Of a DNA stretch of 35,499 nt, positions 8,101-15,728 are shown piece by piece (positions within the stretch are counted from its first letter, which is position 1; each line of letters begins with the position of its first letter). Both the position numbers and the translations under genes were made by a program. The notes under the pieces are model-generated. The model saw only the letters and a list, made by a program, of their open reading frames with translations, was not told where the DNA came from and made no database searches. The DNA comes from DUUI01 sp964627845 (GTDB lineage: Bacteria > Bacillota_I > Bacilli_A > Erysipelotrichales > Erysipelotrichaceae), in NCBI GenBank assembly GCA_964627845.1, contig CAZVKL010000010.1, forward strand, positions 1-35,499, read 5' to 3'.

Positions 8101-9348
8101 ATGTCTATGAGAAAAATTCGATTAAGTATTAATATGCCCAAGGGGTATTCTAAAATATTACACGCCATCATCTTGGTTTTAAGTATCTTTGGAATTATTA
8201 TGGTCACCTCAGCGTCGATGTATAATGCCAATAATGATACATTAACGAATCTTGTGATAAAAGAGCTTATTTTCTTTGTGGGTAGTTATGCCATCATGGT
8301 CTTTTTAGCACAAAATTTTAGTTGGAAATGGTTTCGATATTCATCGAAAGTATTCTTTTTTATCGTTTTAGCGACAATTATTATTCTAATTATCCCACGC
8401 TTCTTTAATCCAATCTATGGTTCGTATAACTGGATTCAGTTAGGACCATTGTCTTTACAACCTTCAGAATTATCAAAACCGGTTATCATTGCGATTATAG
8501 CCAGCACATTGGGAAGTTTACCCTATCAAAAATGGATGTCAGATCCGAAAAAATTAAAAAAGCTCAGTGCAAAGGCTAAATTGAGTCGAGTTTGGACCAT
8601 TATCCAATGGCCTGTTTTAGCTGCCTTTATTATGTTAGGCATTGTTTTTGCGATTCAAAATGACTTTGGTACTTTTATGATAATGTTGATTACCGCATCC
8701 GTTTTAGTCTTTATGGCATCCCATCCTTTTATCACCAACCTACAACGTGTATTATTGTTCTTGTTTGTTGTTGCGATGGGGGCAGCTGTTTTTATGATGA
8801 CGCCTAATGGAATTCAGTACTTAGAGTCGTTAGGTTTAAAGCAATATCAATTACAACGGGTTACCTCTTTATATAACTTGTTTGAAAGAGACAGTATGCT
8901 TCGAGAATCGATGCAACAAGTCAATGGTTTGTTGGCCTTTGCTAAAGGGGGTCTGATTGGTAATGGATTAGGCTCTTCAATTCTAAAATATGGTTATATC
9001 CCAGCCACTGATAGTGATTATATCTTAGCGATTTTAATCGATGAATTTGGTTTTATCGGTTTCTTATTATTAACAATTGGTTATGTCGTCATTCTTGGCA
9101 TTCTCTTTAAAAATGCGTTTAAAGTGTCTCATCAACCATCTCGCCTATTCTTAATTGGTGCAGCGACGTATATTTTTGTTCATTACCTATTTAATGTGGG
9201 TGGGACATCAGGTTTAATTCCTTTAACAGGGGTACCGTTGCTTCTTATCTCTGCAGGTGGATCTTCTCAATTGGCTGTCTTTATGACTATTGGGATTGCT
9301 CAAAACATTATTGCTAGAAACAAAGACCCTAAAAAGAAACGCATATGA
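8101..9348 (+). CDS. SEDS-family peptidoglycan glycosyltransferase (FtsW/RodA type)
   Basis: Polytopic membrane protein of 415 aa from this start. SEDS proteins polymerise lipid II into glycan strands in the divisome (FtsW) or elongasome (RodA). Family motifs: YNWIQLGPLSLQPSELSKP, the first long loop; IQNDFGTFMIM; FAKGGLIGNGLGSSILKYGY followed by TDSDYILAILIDEFGFIG; and the last-helix signature GGTSGLIPLTGVPLLLISAGGSS. The start is uncertain: ATG at 8101 or 8107 fits the family, while the frame is open back to a TTG at 8035. It overlaps rsmD by ATGA. FtsW and RodA cannot be told apart without a tree. Its presence argues for a walled cell. Confidence 0.88.
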   Translation: MSMRKIRLSINMPKGYSKILHAIILVLSIFGIIMVTSASMYNANNDTLTNLVIKELIFFVGSYAIMVFLAQNFSWKWFRYSSKVFFFIVLATIIILIIPRFFNPIYGSYNWIQLGPLSLQPSELSKPVIIAIIASTLGSLPYQKWMSDPKKLKKLSAKAKLSRVWTIIQWPVLAAFIMLGIVFAIQNDFGTFMIMLITASVLVFMASHPFITNLQRVLLFLFVVAMGAAVFMMTPNGIQYLESLGLKQYQLQRVTSLYNLFERDSMLRESMQQVNGLLAFAKGGLIGNGLGSSILKYGYIPATDSDYILAILIDEFGFIGFLLLTIGYVVILGILFKNAFKVSHQPSRLFLIGAATYIFVHYLFNVGGTSGLIPLTGVPLLLISAGGSSQLAVFMTIGIAQNIIARNKDPKKKRI

Positions 9349-9917
9349 GAGTTATTGCAGGAAAGTATAAATCTAGAAAACTGAAAACATTAGCGGGTCA
9401 ACAGACGCGACCGACACTCGAACAAGTGAAAGAATCATTTTTTAATCGTTTAGGTCCATATTTTGATGGAGGCATTATCTGTGATGTCTTTGGTGGGTCA
9501 GGGTCAATCCTTATTGAATTTTTATCCCGAGGTGTAAAGAAGGGGATTATCATTGAAAACAATCGTGGTGCGATCGATGTCATCAAAGAAAATTTAAAGA
9601 AAGTCGATGAACCCGTTAAACTTATGCCAGTTTCGTATCATAGCGCACTAAAAAAGATAGAGGGACCCCTGGATTATATTTATTGTGATCCTCCCTATCA
9701 ATTTAATGAGAAACAAAAATTATTCGACTTATTAAGACCTTTAATGAATCATGAGTCGCTGTTATTTTATGAGGCAGATGCCAAGGAACAAATCGATGTT
9801 CCTGAATTTTTAGAAATTATTAGAATTGATCAGTATCGTCGGACACAGATTCTCTGGCTTCGAGTCGTACAATCCCAGAAAGATGGCGACCCGTTTGTTG
9901 ATCTCGTTGGAAACTAA
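9345..9917 (+). CDS. rsmD: 16S rRNA (guanine966-N2)-methyltransferase RsmD
   Basis: Methylates G966 of 16S rRNA during 30S assembly; 190 aa, normal size. It has the N-terminal RVIAGKYKSRKLKT, TRPTLEQVKESFFN, the SAM-binding CDVFGGSGSILIEFLSRG, and the catalytic DPPYQ (in YIYCDPPYQ). The start codon overlaps the stop of the SEDS gene (ATGA), so translation is coupled. The 3' end overlaps pgeF, on the opposite strand, by 98 bp (residues 159-190 here). In many Bacillota coaD follows rsmD; here it does not. Confidence 0.94.
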   Translation: MRVIAGKYKSRKLKTLAGQQTRPTLEQVKESFFNRLGPYFDGGIICDVFGGSGSILIEFLSRGVKKGIIIENNRGAIDVIKENLKKVDEPVKLMPVSYHSALKKIEGPLDYIYCDPPYQFNEKQKLFDLLRPLMNHESLLFYEADAKEQIDVPEFLEIIRIDQYRRTQILWLRVVQSQKDGDPFVDLVGN

Positions 9918-10608
9918 AATATTGAAGCGGACTTGAATAAGTATCATGATTGACAGTCATGATATTTTCTTTAGGGATGCCGACCTCTAAACATTGTTTA
10001 ATATTAAGACCAACTGTGTCGATTTTTACATGGTCATCTTTAATCGTTATGTAATCACTCTCTGTTAACTCTTGATCGATATCATCTCGCTTGATTTCAC
10101 TTGATTCATAACTGAGTGCCGGACCCATATAAACTTTAATATTCGCGGGGTCAACCGCTTCATTGTCAAGGATGGTTTGGATTGATTTTTTCGTAATCTC
10201 TTTAAGCGTGCCTTGCCAACCTGCATGGATAGCACCAATTAGATGGGTTGTTTCATCCAAAAGTAACACAGGCACACAATCAGCATGGAAGAAACTTAAT
10301 ACTAAATCAGCGTCGAAAGTATAGAGTGCATCGACCTCCTCAATTCCATCTTCATGGCTATAGGCACCTTGACCGGCATTTGAGTGGTCTACTTTTTTTA
10401 TTTGATCTGAATGGCATTGTCTCGCAAAGACCCACCGACTTAATGGAATCCCAATTTCAAGGGCTAGTTTTTCTCGATTATTCTTAACATTAAGTGGGTC
10501 ATCGTTCACAGTGTATGATAAATTATTTGATTCAAAGACGCCTTGAGAATAGCCTCCTTGGCGATCGGTTGTAAAAGCAACAAAATGATTTGGTGTTGGA
10601 TATCGCAT
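9820..10608 (-). CDS. pgeF: Peptidoglycan editing factor PgeF (laccase-domain, purine nucleoside phosphorylase-like)
   Basis: A 262-aa protein of the YfiH/LACC1 family. Members have adenosine/purine-nucleoside activity and in E. coli prevent L-Ser misincorporation in peptidoglycan. The zinc site is intact: His66 (CHSDQI), Cys111 (FHADCVPV) and His128 (GAIHAGWQGT). The start at 10608 has a full AGGAGGT 5 bases upstream; an in-frame ATG at 10638 precedes that signal and is rejected. The last 32 residues lie antisense to the end of rsmD. The tail after about residue 245 (VRLEARESVSDDTDQF) looks longer than usual and probably exists only because the frame runs into rsmD. Confidence 0.92.
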   Translation of the reverse strand: MRYPTPNHFVAFTTDRQGGYSQGVFESNNLSYTVNDDPLNVKNNREKLALEIGIPLSRWVFARQCHSDQIKKVDHSNAGQGAYSHEDGIEEVDALYTFDADLVLSFFHADCVPVLLLDETTHLIGAIHAGWQGTLKEITKKSIQTILDNEAVDPANIKVYMGPALSYESSEIKRDDIDQELTESDYITIKDDHVKIDTVGLNIKQCLEVGIPKENIMTVNHDTYSSPLQYFSFQRDQQTGRHLSGIVRLEARESVSDDTDQF

Positions 10609-10626
10609 ACAGTACCTCCTGTCTAT

Positions 10627-10632
10627 AGTATA
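10627..10632 (-). promoter_or_regulatory. Predicted pgeF -10 box
   Basis: TATACT on the minus strand. The expected start near 10620 is the first base of AGGAGGT, giving a 12-nt leader that is essentially just the ribosome binding site. No convincing -35. Confidence 0.45.
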
Positions 10633-10757
10633 CATCAAGTCATTACAAAGAGGATAAACCTCGCCACGTTTCTTTTGTTGATAGCTTCGGATTTATCTCA
10701 GACGAGTAGGCTAGAAAGTGCTTTTTAATGTTTGAGAAAAATCTTTTTAGGAAAGCC

Positions 10758-10785
10758 TTTACAATTGTGAAAATTCCTCTATAAT
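10758..10785 (+). promoter_or_regulatory. Promoter of the malate transport operon
   Basis: TTTACA (10758-10763), a 16-bp spacer and TATAAT (10780-10785). The expected start is about 10792, the first base of an inverted repeat. The rest of the gap back to pgeF (10609-10757) shows no other recognisable element. Confidence 0.75.
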
Positions 10786-10791
10786 TGATTT

Positions 10792-10806
10792 TGGATACAA
10801 TATCCA
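10792..10806 (+). promoter_or_regulatory. Candidate operator (GntR-type inverted repeat) at the +1 position
   Basis: Perfect 15-bp inverted repeat TGGATA-CAA-TATCCA directly at the predicted transcription start of the transporter gene. Short palindromes with a 2-4 bp centre are typical GntR/FadR-class sites, and a GntR-family gene ends this cluster. That this regulator binds here is inference. Confidence 0.5.
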
Positions 10807-10824
10807 GTTCATTTTGGAGGGACT

Positions 10825-12153
10825 ATGAAAGAGATTAAACTAATGGGACTTCCACTTCCAATTTTCTTGGTTGTGGGTCTAATCATTTGTATTGGTGTAT
10901 TCACTAATACCTTACCAACCAGTATGGTCGGTGCATTTGCTGTCTTATTATTTTTAGGGGCAGTGCTAGGCTTTATTGGAGACAGATTACCAATTGTTAA
11001 TACCTATTTAGGTGGCGGACCAATCGTTATAATTTTTGGTGTTGCAGCATTGGTTTACTTCAACATTATTCCTAGTAATATTGTTCAAGTGATTAAGAGT
11101 TTTATGGAAACTGGGGCACTTAAAAATGCCGAAGAAGTTACGATTGGATATAAAGCGGGCTTCCTTGATTTCTATATTGCAGCGTTAATTACTGGTAGTA
11201 TTTTAGGAATGAGCCGTTCGTTACTAATTAAAGCTGCAGTAAGATATTTACCTGTCATTATGGGTGGTGTTGTTATTGCATTATTAGGTGTTGGTTTAGT
11301 TGGAGCAGCAATGGGCTATGGCTTCAATGATGCAATAGTATATGTTGGAATCCCTATTATGGGAGGCGGAATGGGCGCTGGAGCAGTACCTATCGCAGAA
11401 GTGTTTGCTGATGGATTAGGTGTACAAGCTACGGATATCTTATCTAGATTAGTTCCTGCGGTGGCCTTAGGGAATGCGGCTGCCATCGTCTTTGGCGGTT
11501 TATTAAATCGTTTTGGTAAATCCAATCCTAAATTCTCTGGAGAAGGAAAACTTCTTCGTTCCCAAGATGATACATCTTTAGAAGCTACTGAAGTTGATGA
11601 AGTTGTAGAAAGTGACATTAAGATTTATGGTACTGGAATTTTCTTAGCCACATCCTTTATGATTTTAGGATCAATTATTTCTAAGTTTGTATTTGATGGA
11701 GCCATCCACTTCTATGCATGGATGATTATCTCAGTTGGGGTCGTTAAAGCATTAGGTTTATTACCACGTAAATATGAATTATATGCACAAAAATGGTATC
11801 AGTTTGTCGCCGGAAACTTTACACTCGCTTTATTAGCAGGAATCGGGATTGCGTATACAAACTTGGGGCAAGTAATTGATGCCTTTAGCTTTACTTATCT
11901 AATTCTTGTTCTAGTGGTTGTTCTAGGCGCTATTATTGGTACAATGTTAGTAGGACGTCTACTTGGATTCTATGAGATTGAAGCAGCAATTACAGCAGGT
12001 TTATGTATGGCTAATATGGGTGGTACCGGTGATGTTGCGGTATTATCCGCAGCAGAAAGAATGGAGTTAATGCCATTTGCTCAAATCTCATCTCGAATTG
12101 GGGGAACCATTATTATCCTAATTGCGACATTATTATCATCAATCCTGTTCTAA
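10825..12153 (+). CDS. 2-hydroxycarboxylate transporter (2HCT/CitS family), probably malate
   Basis: A 442-aa integral membrane secondary carrier for malate/citrate-type 2-hydroxycarboxylates. The two re-entrant-loop GGxG signatures are present: GGGMGAGAVP (180-189) and NMGGTGD (397-403). The C-terminal SSRIGG carries the conserved carboxylate-binding Arg (424). GGAGG 6-7 bases upstream fixes the start. The malic enzyme gene follows after 22 bases with no terminator, so co-transcription is likely and malate is the most probable substrate. The layout resembles lactic acid bacterial maeP-maeE and the phytoplasma transporter-malic enzyme pair. Proton or sodium symport versus exchange cannot be read from sequence. 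Confidence 0.9.
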   Translation: MKEIKLMGLPLPIFLVVGLIICIGVFTNTLPTSMVGAFAVLLFLGAVLGFIGDRLPIVNTYLGGGPIVIIFGVAALVYFNIIPSNIVQVIKSFMETGALKNAEEVTIGYKAGFLDFYIAALITGSILGMSRSLLIKAAVRYLPVIMGGVVIALLGVGLVGAAMGYGFNDAIVYVGIPIMGGGMGAGAVPIAEVFADGLGVQATDILSRLVPAVALGNAAAIVFGGLLNRFGKSNPKFSGEGKLLRSQDDTSLEATEVDEVVESDIKIYGTGIFLATSFMILGSIISKFVFDGAIHFYAWMIISVGVVKALGLLPRKYELYAQKWYQFVAGNFTLALLAGIGIAYTNLGQVIDAFSFTYLILVLVVVLGAIIGTMLVGRLLGFYEIEAAITAGLCMANMGGTGDVAVLSAAERMELMPFAQISSRIGGTIIILIATLLSSILF

Positions 12154-12175
12154 TCCATTTTGAAAGGTGGTATAT

Positions 12176-13351
12176 ATGGAATTAAATCAAAAAGCACTCG
12201 ATTTTCACTCTGAAAATCAGGGGAAGGTAGGAACCCATTTAAAATCTCCTATCGAAGATAAAGAAACATTAGGCTTAGCCTATACACCTGGGGTTGCTGA
12301 TCCTTGTAAAGTCATTGCACAAGATGTTGATAAGGTTTATGACTATACTTGGAAAGGAAATACAGTAGCAGTCGTTTCCGATGGCAGTGCCGTTTTAGGT
12401 CTTGGAGATATTGGGCCTGAAGCAAGTCTTCCTGTTATGGAAGGAAAATGTAACTTATTAAAACAATTTGGTAAAGTGGATGCAGTTCCAGTTGTTCTAA
12501 ATACCCAAGATCCACAAGAGATTATTAATATCGTAAAAGCAATATCACCAACCTATGGTGGCATTAACTTAGAAGATATTAGTGCGCCTCGTTGTGTTGA
12601 AATTGAAAGACAATTAACTAAAGAACTTGATATCCCTGTCTTCCATGATGACCAACACGGTACCGCCATTGTCGTGGCAGCCGGTATTATAAATGCTTTA
12701 AAATTAGTAAATAAGAAAGCGGAAGAATGCACCGTTGTTGTTAGTGGAACTGGTGCAGCTGGAAACTCTATTATTCGTATGATGAACTTATTGAATATGA
12801 AAGAAATCTATGGATTTAATCATAAAGGAATCATCATTAAAGAAGATGCGGATCAGTATAATTTCTTAAACAAAGAACTCATGGAAATCACCAACCGTTC
12901 TAATAAGAGAATGAGTATGGAAGAAGCCATGAAAGAAGCCGATATCTTTATTGGTGTCTCCGTTGCGGATATTGTCACAAAAGAAATGGTGGCGAGCATG
13001 AAAGAGAACGCAATTGTGTTTGCGATGGCGAACCCTGTTCCTGAAATCTCCTATGATGACGCAATTGAAGCGGGTGCCGCAGTCGTTGGTACAGGTCGTT
13101 CCGATAGACCTAATCAAGTCAATAATATCCTAGCTTTCCCTGGGTTATTTAGAGGAGCACTTGATTGTCGAGCTAAAAAGATTACCGAAGATATGAAATT
13201 GGCAGCAGCCCAAGGGCTCGCATCCTTAATTAGTGATGAAGAGTTAAGTGCTGAATATGTCATCCCTGGCGCATTTGATGATCGCGTGGCTGATATGGTC
13301 GCAAAAGAAGTCATTCGTATCGCAAGGGAGAATGGTGTTGCTCAAAAGTAG
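12176..13351 (+). CDS. Malic enzyme (oxaloacetate-decarboxylating type, short bacterial form)
   Basis: Oxidatively decarboxylates malate to pyruvate and CO2 with NAD(P). At 391 aa it is the compact bacterial form without a phosphotransacetylase domain. Motifs: AYTPGVADPC (substrate loop), SDGSAVLGLGDIGPEASLPVMEGK, INLEDISAPRCVEIE, the metal site FHDDQHGTAIV and the nucleotide loop VVSGTGAAGNSI. The start at 12176 follows AGGTGG by about 6 bases; a GTG at 12167 lies inside that signal. Second gene of the malate operon, feeding pyruvate metabolism. Closed by a strong terminator. Cofactor preference was not determined. Confidence 0.95.
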   Translation: MELNQKALDFHSENQGKVGTHLKSPIEDKETLGLAYTPGVADPCKVIAQDVDKVYDYTWKGNTVAVVSDGSAVLGLGDIGPEASLPVMEGKCNLLKQFGKVDAVPVVLNTQDPQEIINIVKAISPTYGGINLEDISAPRCVEIERQLTKELDIPVFHDDQHGTAIVVAAGIINALKLVNKKAEECTVVVSGTGAAGNSIIRMMNLLNMKEIYGFNHKGIIIKEDADQYNFLNKELMEITNRSNKRMSMEEAMKEADIFIGVSVADIVTKEMVASMKENAIVFAMANPVPEISYDDAIEAGAAVVGTGRSDRPNQVNNILAFPGLFRGALDCRAKKITEDMKLAAAQGLASLISDEELSAEYVIPGAFDDRVADMVAKEVIRIARENGVAQK

Positions 13352-13372
13352 GGGTTCTCTCCCTACTTTTTT
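13344..13372 (+). terminator. Malic enzyme terminator
   Basis: Perfect 10-bp stem, AAAAGTAGGG (13344-13353) with CCCTACTTTT (13361-13370), loop GTTCTCT, then TT. It starts inside the last codons of the gene. The GntR -10 box begins three bases downstream. Confidence 0.88.
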
Positions 13373-13380
13373 GTTATAAT
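13372..13380 (+). promoter_or_regulatory. GntR-gene promoter, extended -10, predicted leaderless
   Basis: TGTTATAAT: extended -10 with a perfect TATAAT (13375-13380), exactly 6 bases from the ATG at 13387. The -35 position falls inside the malic enzyme terminator hairpin and is weak. Confidence 0.65.
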
Positions 13381-13386
13381 GTGGGT

Positions 13387-14037
13387 ATGGAAAAACTAAC
13401 TATTATCCCGACTAGAGAAAGAATTGCGGCTGAAATTAAAGAATCAATTTTAGAAGGAGACTTACCTCCAGGGACTGAATTAATTCAAGAAAAGATTGCT
13501 GAAATTTTAGGGGTGTCAAGAATGCCCGTGCGCGAAGCCTTTTTGATTTTAGAAAGAGATGGCTTTGTGACCATAGAAAAGGGTAGAAAATACAGAGTCT
13601 CAAAATTAACCTTGGATGATATTCATGAACACTATGAAATTAGAGCCATCTTAGAAGGGAATACGGCTTTTAAGGCAGCATTAACCAAACCTAATTTAGA
13701 TTATATGTATGAACTTTTAGATGAAATGGATAAATCAAAAAATGCCAAATCTTTTGCGGTCTATAATGAACGTTTCCATAATGAAATTTGGCGCTTAGCC
13801 AGTGCCCCAAAACATTCAGAAGTCATCGAATTATTATGGAATCGAATCCCGCATATTGTGGTGGCAGAAAATGTTGATCATCGTACTAAAGCCAATCAAG
13901 AACATCGTCAGATCGCACAAGCGATTAAAGAGGGGAATGCCCACCTTGCTAGAGATAAGATGCAACAACACATTTATCGTTCAATGACTGATTATGTGGA
14001 TAGGGTCGATCGTTTAAAAAAGAGTGATTTAGAGTAG
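13387..14037 (+). CDS. GntR-family transcriptional regulator (FCD ligand domain)
   Basis: A 216-aa regulator. Residues 8-72 form the GntR winged helix (RERIAAEIKESILEGDLPPG, ILGVSRMPVREAFLILERDGFV). Residues 78-205 form an FCD helical domain with candidate metal/carboxylate ligands His131 (RFHNEIW), His173 (EHRQI) and His195 (QQHI). The usual FCD Asp is Asn127. FCD regulators typically sense organic acids. It directly follows the malate genes and is the obvious candidate to control them through the palindrome at 10792-10806; this is inference. The start at 13387 is chosen over an in-frame GTG at 13381 because the -10 box ends at 13380, and no Shine-Dalgarno exists. Confidence 0.9.
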   Translation: MEKLTIIPTRERIAAEIKESILEGDLPPGTELIQEKIAEILGVSRMPVREAFLILERDGFVTIEKGRKYRVSKLTLDDIHEHYEIRAILEGNTAFKAALTKPNLDYMYELLDEMDKSKNAKSFAVYNERFHNEIWRLASAPKHSEVIELLWNRIPHIVVAENVDHRTKANQEHRQIAQAIKEGNAHLARDKMQQHIYRSMTDYVDRVDRLKKSDLE

Positions 14038-14057
14038 TCAAAAATGACTACTTTTTA
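14033..14057 (+). terminator. Terminator after the GntR gene
   Basis: Perfect 8-bp stem, AGTAGTCA (14033-14040) with TGACTACT (14045-14052), loop AAAA, followed by T run. The stop codon is in the 5' arm. Confidence 0.85.
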
Positions 14058-14069
14058 ATTGTTTCTACC

Positions 14070-14096
14070 TTAGCACTCATTTGTTGACAGTGCTAA
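14070..14096 (+). promoter_or_regulatory. CIRCE operator upstream of hrcA
   Basis: TTAGCACTC-N9-CAGTGCTAA, one mismatch from the CIRCE consensus (first base of the right arm C instead of G). This is the HrcA binding site; it contains the -35 box of the operon. Confidence 0.95.
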
Positions 14097-14111
14097 TTAT
14101 TGTGCTATAAT
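14084..14111 (+). promoter_or_regulatory. hrcA-grpE-dnaK-dnaJ promoter
   Basis: Perfect TTGACA (14084-14089), a 16-bp spacer and perfect TATAAT (14106-14111). The -35 box is made from the CIRCE spacer and right arm, so HrcA binding would block polymerase. The leader is about 28 nt. Confidence 0.9.
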
Positions 14112-14145
14112 AAGCTAGACAACCAAGAGAAGTGGAGGTGAAGTC

Positions 14146-15171
14146 GTGTTAAGTGAGAGAAGATTAGAGATCTTTAAGGCAATCGTTTATGAATTTATTC
14201 GAAACGCTGAACCTGTTGGATCGAAAACTTTAATGGAGAAATACAAGTGGAACTATTCTAGTGCGACGATACGAAATGAAATGAGTGCACTTGAAGAAAT
14301 GGGACTGCTTGAAAAAATGCATACTTCATCAGGACGAATTCCATCAACGCGGGGTTATCAGTTTTATACTCAGTATTTGATGGAAGATACGGATGAGAAT
14401 GAACGGTTAAAAAACAGTTTACAAGTTGTTTTCTCAAATCGTAGTGCATCCGTTGAAGAAACCTTGATGCAGAGTGTAGAAATCTTAGCTCAAATGACAA
14501 ACTTAACATCAGGGGTATTAGGACCTGAAGCAAATCGACAACGACTGCATGGAATTAAAGTGGTTGTGCTGGAAGAGGATCGAGCATTAGTCGTCTTTGA
14601 AACTAATGAAGGTCATCGAGAAAGCAAGGTGTTTGATTTAGAAGCACCAGTATCAATGGATGATTTAATTAAATATGTCGGCATCTTAAATGATCGACTT
14701 ACAGAAACGCCTGTTAATGAAATTGTTGATAGAATGGAAAGTTTACGACCAATTCTAAAACAGAGTATTATGAGGTATGAACAATTATTTGAAGCCTTTA
14801 GTAATGCGTTTATTCGATTTGCCAGTGATAAAATGTATTTCACTGGGAAAAACAATTTATTAAATCAACCTGAATTTAGTGATGTAACTAAATTGAGAGA
14901 ACTCTTAAAAATGTTAGAGGACTCAAGTCTGTGGTATGAAATCAGTATGGGTAAAGGTGATCTCCGACTGAAAACGGGTGAACACTCTGAAACAGTCTGG
15001 ATTGATGACATGGCTGTGGTGACCTCAAACATTAATATTAAGGGTGAAACCAATGAATCTCATCAACTCGTGGTGGTTGGTCCATCACGAATGGAATATT
15101 CAAAAGTTGTCTCATTAGTTGAGTACATTTCTAAGATGATTGAAGAGGTTTATTCAAATGAAGGAGAATAA
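14146..15171 (+). CDS. hrcA: Heat-inducible transcription repressor HrcA
   Basis: CIRCE-binding repressor of chaperone operons whose folding depends on chaperonin; 341 aa, normal. The N-terminal winged helix carries the family signature (SERRLEIFKAIVYEFIRNAEPVGSK split across 3-27; SSATIRNEMSALEEMGLLEKMHTSSGRIPSTRGY). A GAF-like middle domain follows, and GPSRMEYSKVVSLVEYISK lies near the end. The start is GTG at 14146, supported by GGAGGTG 7 bases upstream; no ATG fits. First gene of the dnaK operon, hence autoregulated by CIRCE. grpE starts one base after the stop. Confidence 0.97.
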   Translation: MLSERRLEIFKAIVYEFIRNAEPVGSKTLMEKYKWNYSSATIRNEMSALEEMGLLEKMHTSSGRIPSTRGYQFYTQYLMEDTDENERLKNSLQVVFSNRSASVEETLMQSVEILAQMTNLTSGVLGPEANRQRLHGIKVVVLEEDRALVVFETNEGHRESKVFDLEAPVSMDDLIKYVGILNDRLTETPVNEIVDRMESLRPILKQSIMRYEQLFEAFSNAFIRFASDKMYFTGKNNLLNQPEFSDVTKLRELLKMLEDSSLWYEISMGKGDLRLKTGEHSETVWIDDMAVVTSNINIKGETNESHQLVVVGPSRMEYSKVVSLVEYISKMIEEVYSNEGE

Positions 15172-15172
15172 A

Positions 15173-15706
15173 ATGCCAGAAGAAACTGTGTTACAAGAAG
15201 AAGAACTTCTTGAGGAAGAAGAGCCTAAGAAAAAGAAACTCTTTTCCAAAAAGAAAAATGAAGATCAAGAATTAATTGAAAAATTAACTCAAGAAAATCA
15301 AGAATTGAAGAACCAGTATTACAAAGCTTATGCGGATGCTGACAATTTTAAGAAGCGTTCACAAAAAGAACTAGAGAATGCGATGAAATATCGGATCCAG
15401 TCATTTGCGACACAAATACTCCCTGCTATCGACAATTTAGAGCGAGCCTTAAGTAATGAAAGCAGTGATGAAGCCATGAAAACAGGGGTTCAAATGATTT
15501 ATGACCAAATTATGAGTGTTCTCTCAAATGAGGGTGTCTCTGAAATTGACGCGTTAGATAAGCCATTTGATCCAAACATCCATCAAGCTTTACTAACTGA
15601 AGCCATTGAAGGTGTCGAACCTAATCAAGTGGTTGAAGTCTTACAAAAAGGTTATATGTTAAAAGATAGAGTTATTAGAGCTTCACTAGTTAAAGTGAGC
15701 GAGTAA
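15173..15706 (+). CDS. grpE: Nucleotide exchange factor GrpE
   Basis: Dimeric ADP-release factor for DnaK; 177 aa. A highly acidic/basic low-complexity N-terminus (residues 1-30) leads into the long helix (about 33-75, KLTQENQELKNQYYKAYADA and DNFKKRSQKELENA). Then comes the four-helix/beta-wing region with PAIDNLERAL, GVQMIYDQIMSVL and PFDPNIHQALL, ending in GYMLKDRVIRASLVKVS. The start at 15173 follows AGGAG by 7 bases; the frame is open further up but that part lies within hrcA. Translationally linked to hrcA. Confidence 0.96.
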   Translation: MPEETVLQEEELLEEEEPKKKKLFSKKKNEDQELIEKLTQENQELKNQYYKAYADADNFKKRSQKELENAMKYRIQSFATQILPAIDNLERALSNESSDEAMKTGVQMIYDQIMSVLSNEGVSEIDALDKPFDPNIHQALLTEAIEGVEPNQVVEVLQKGYMLKDRVIRASLVKVSE

Positions 15707-15728
15707 AAATAGAAAGAGGAAACAATTT

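Noticed and set aside
10639..10757. Possible small gene or RNA between pgeF and the transporter
   Set aside because: Open frames here lack ribosome binding sites and overlap the pgeF start region; no stable hairpin with T run was seen.
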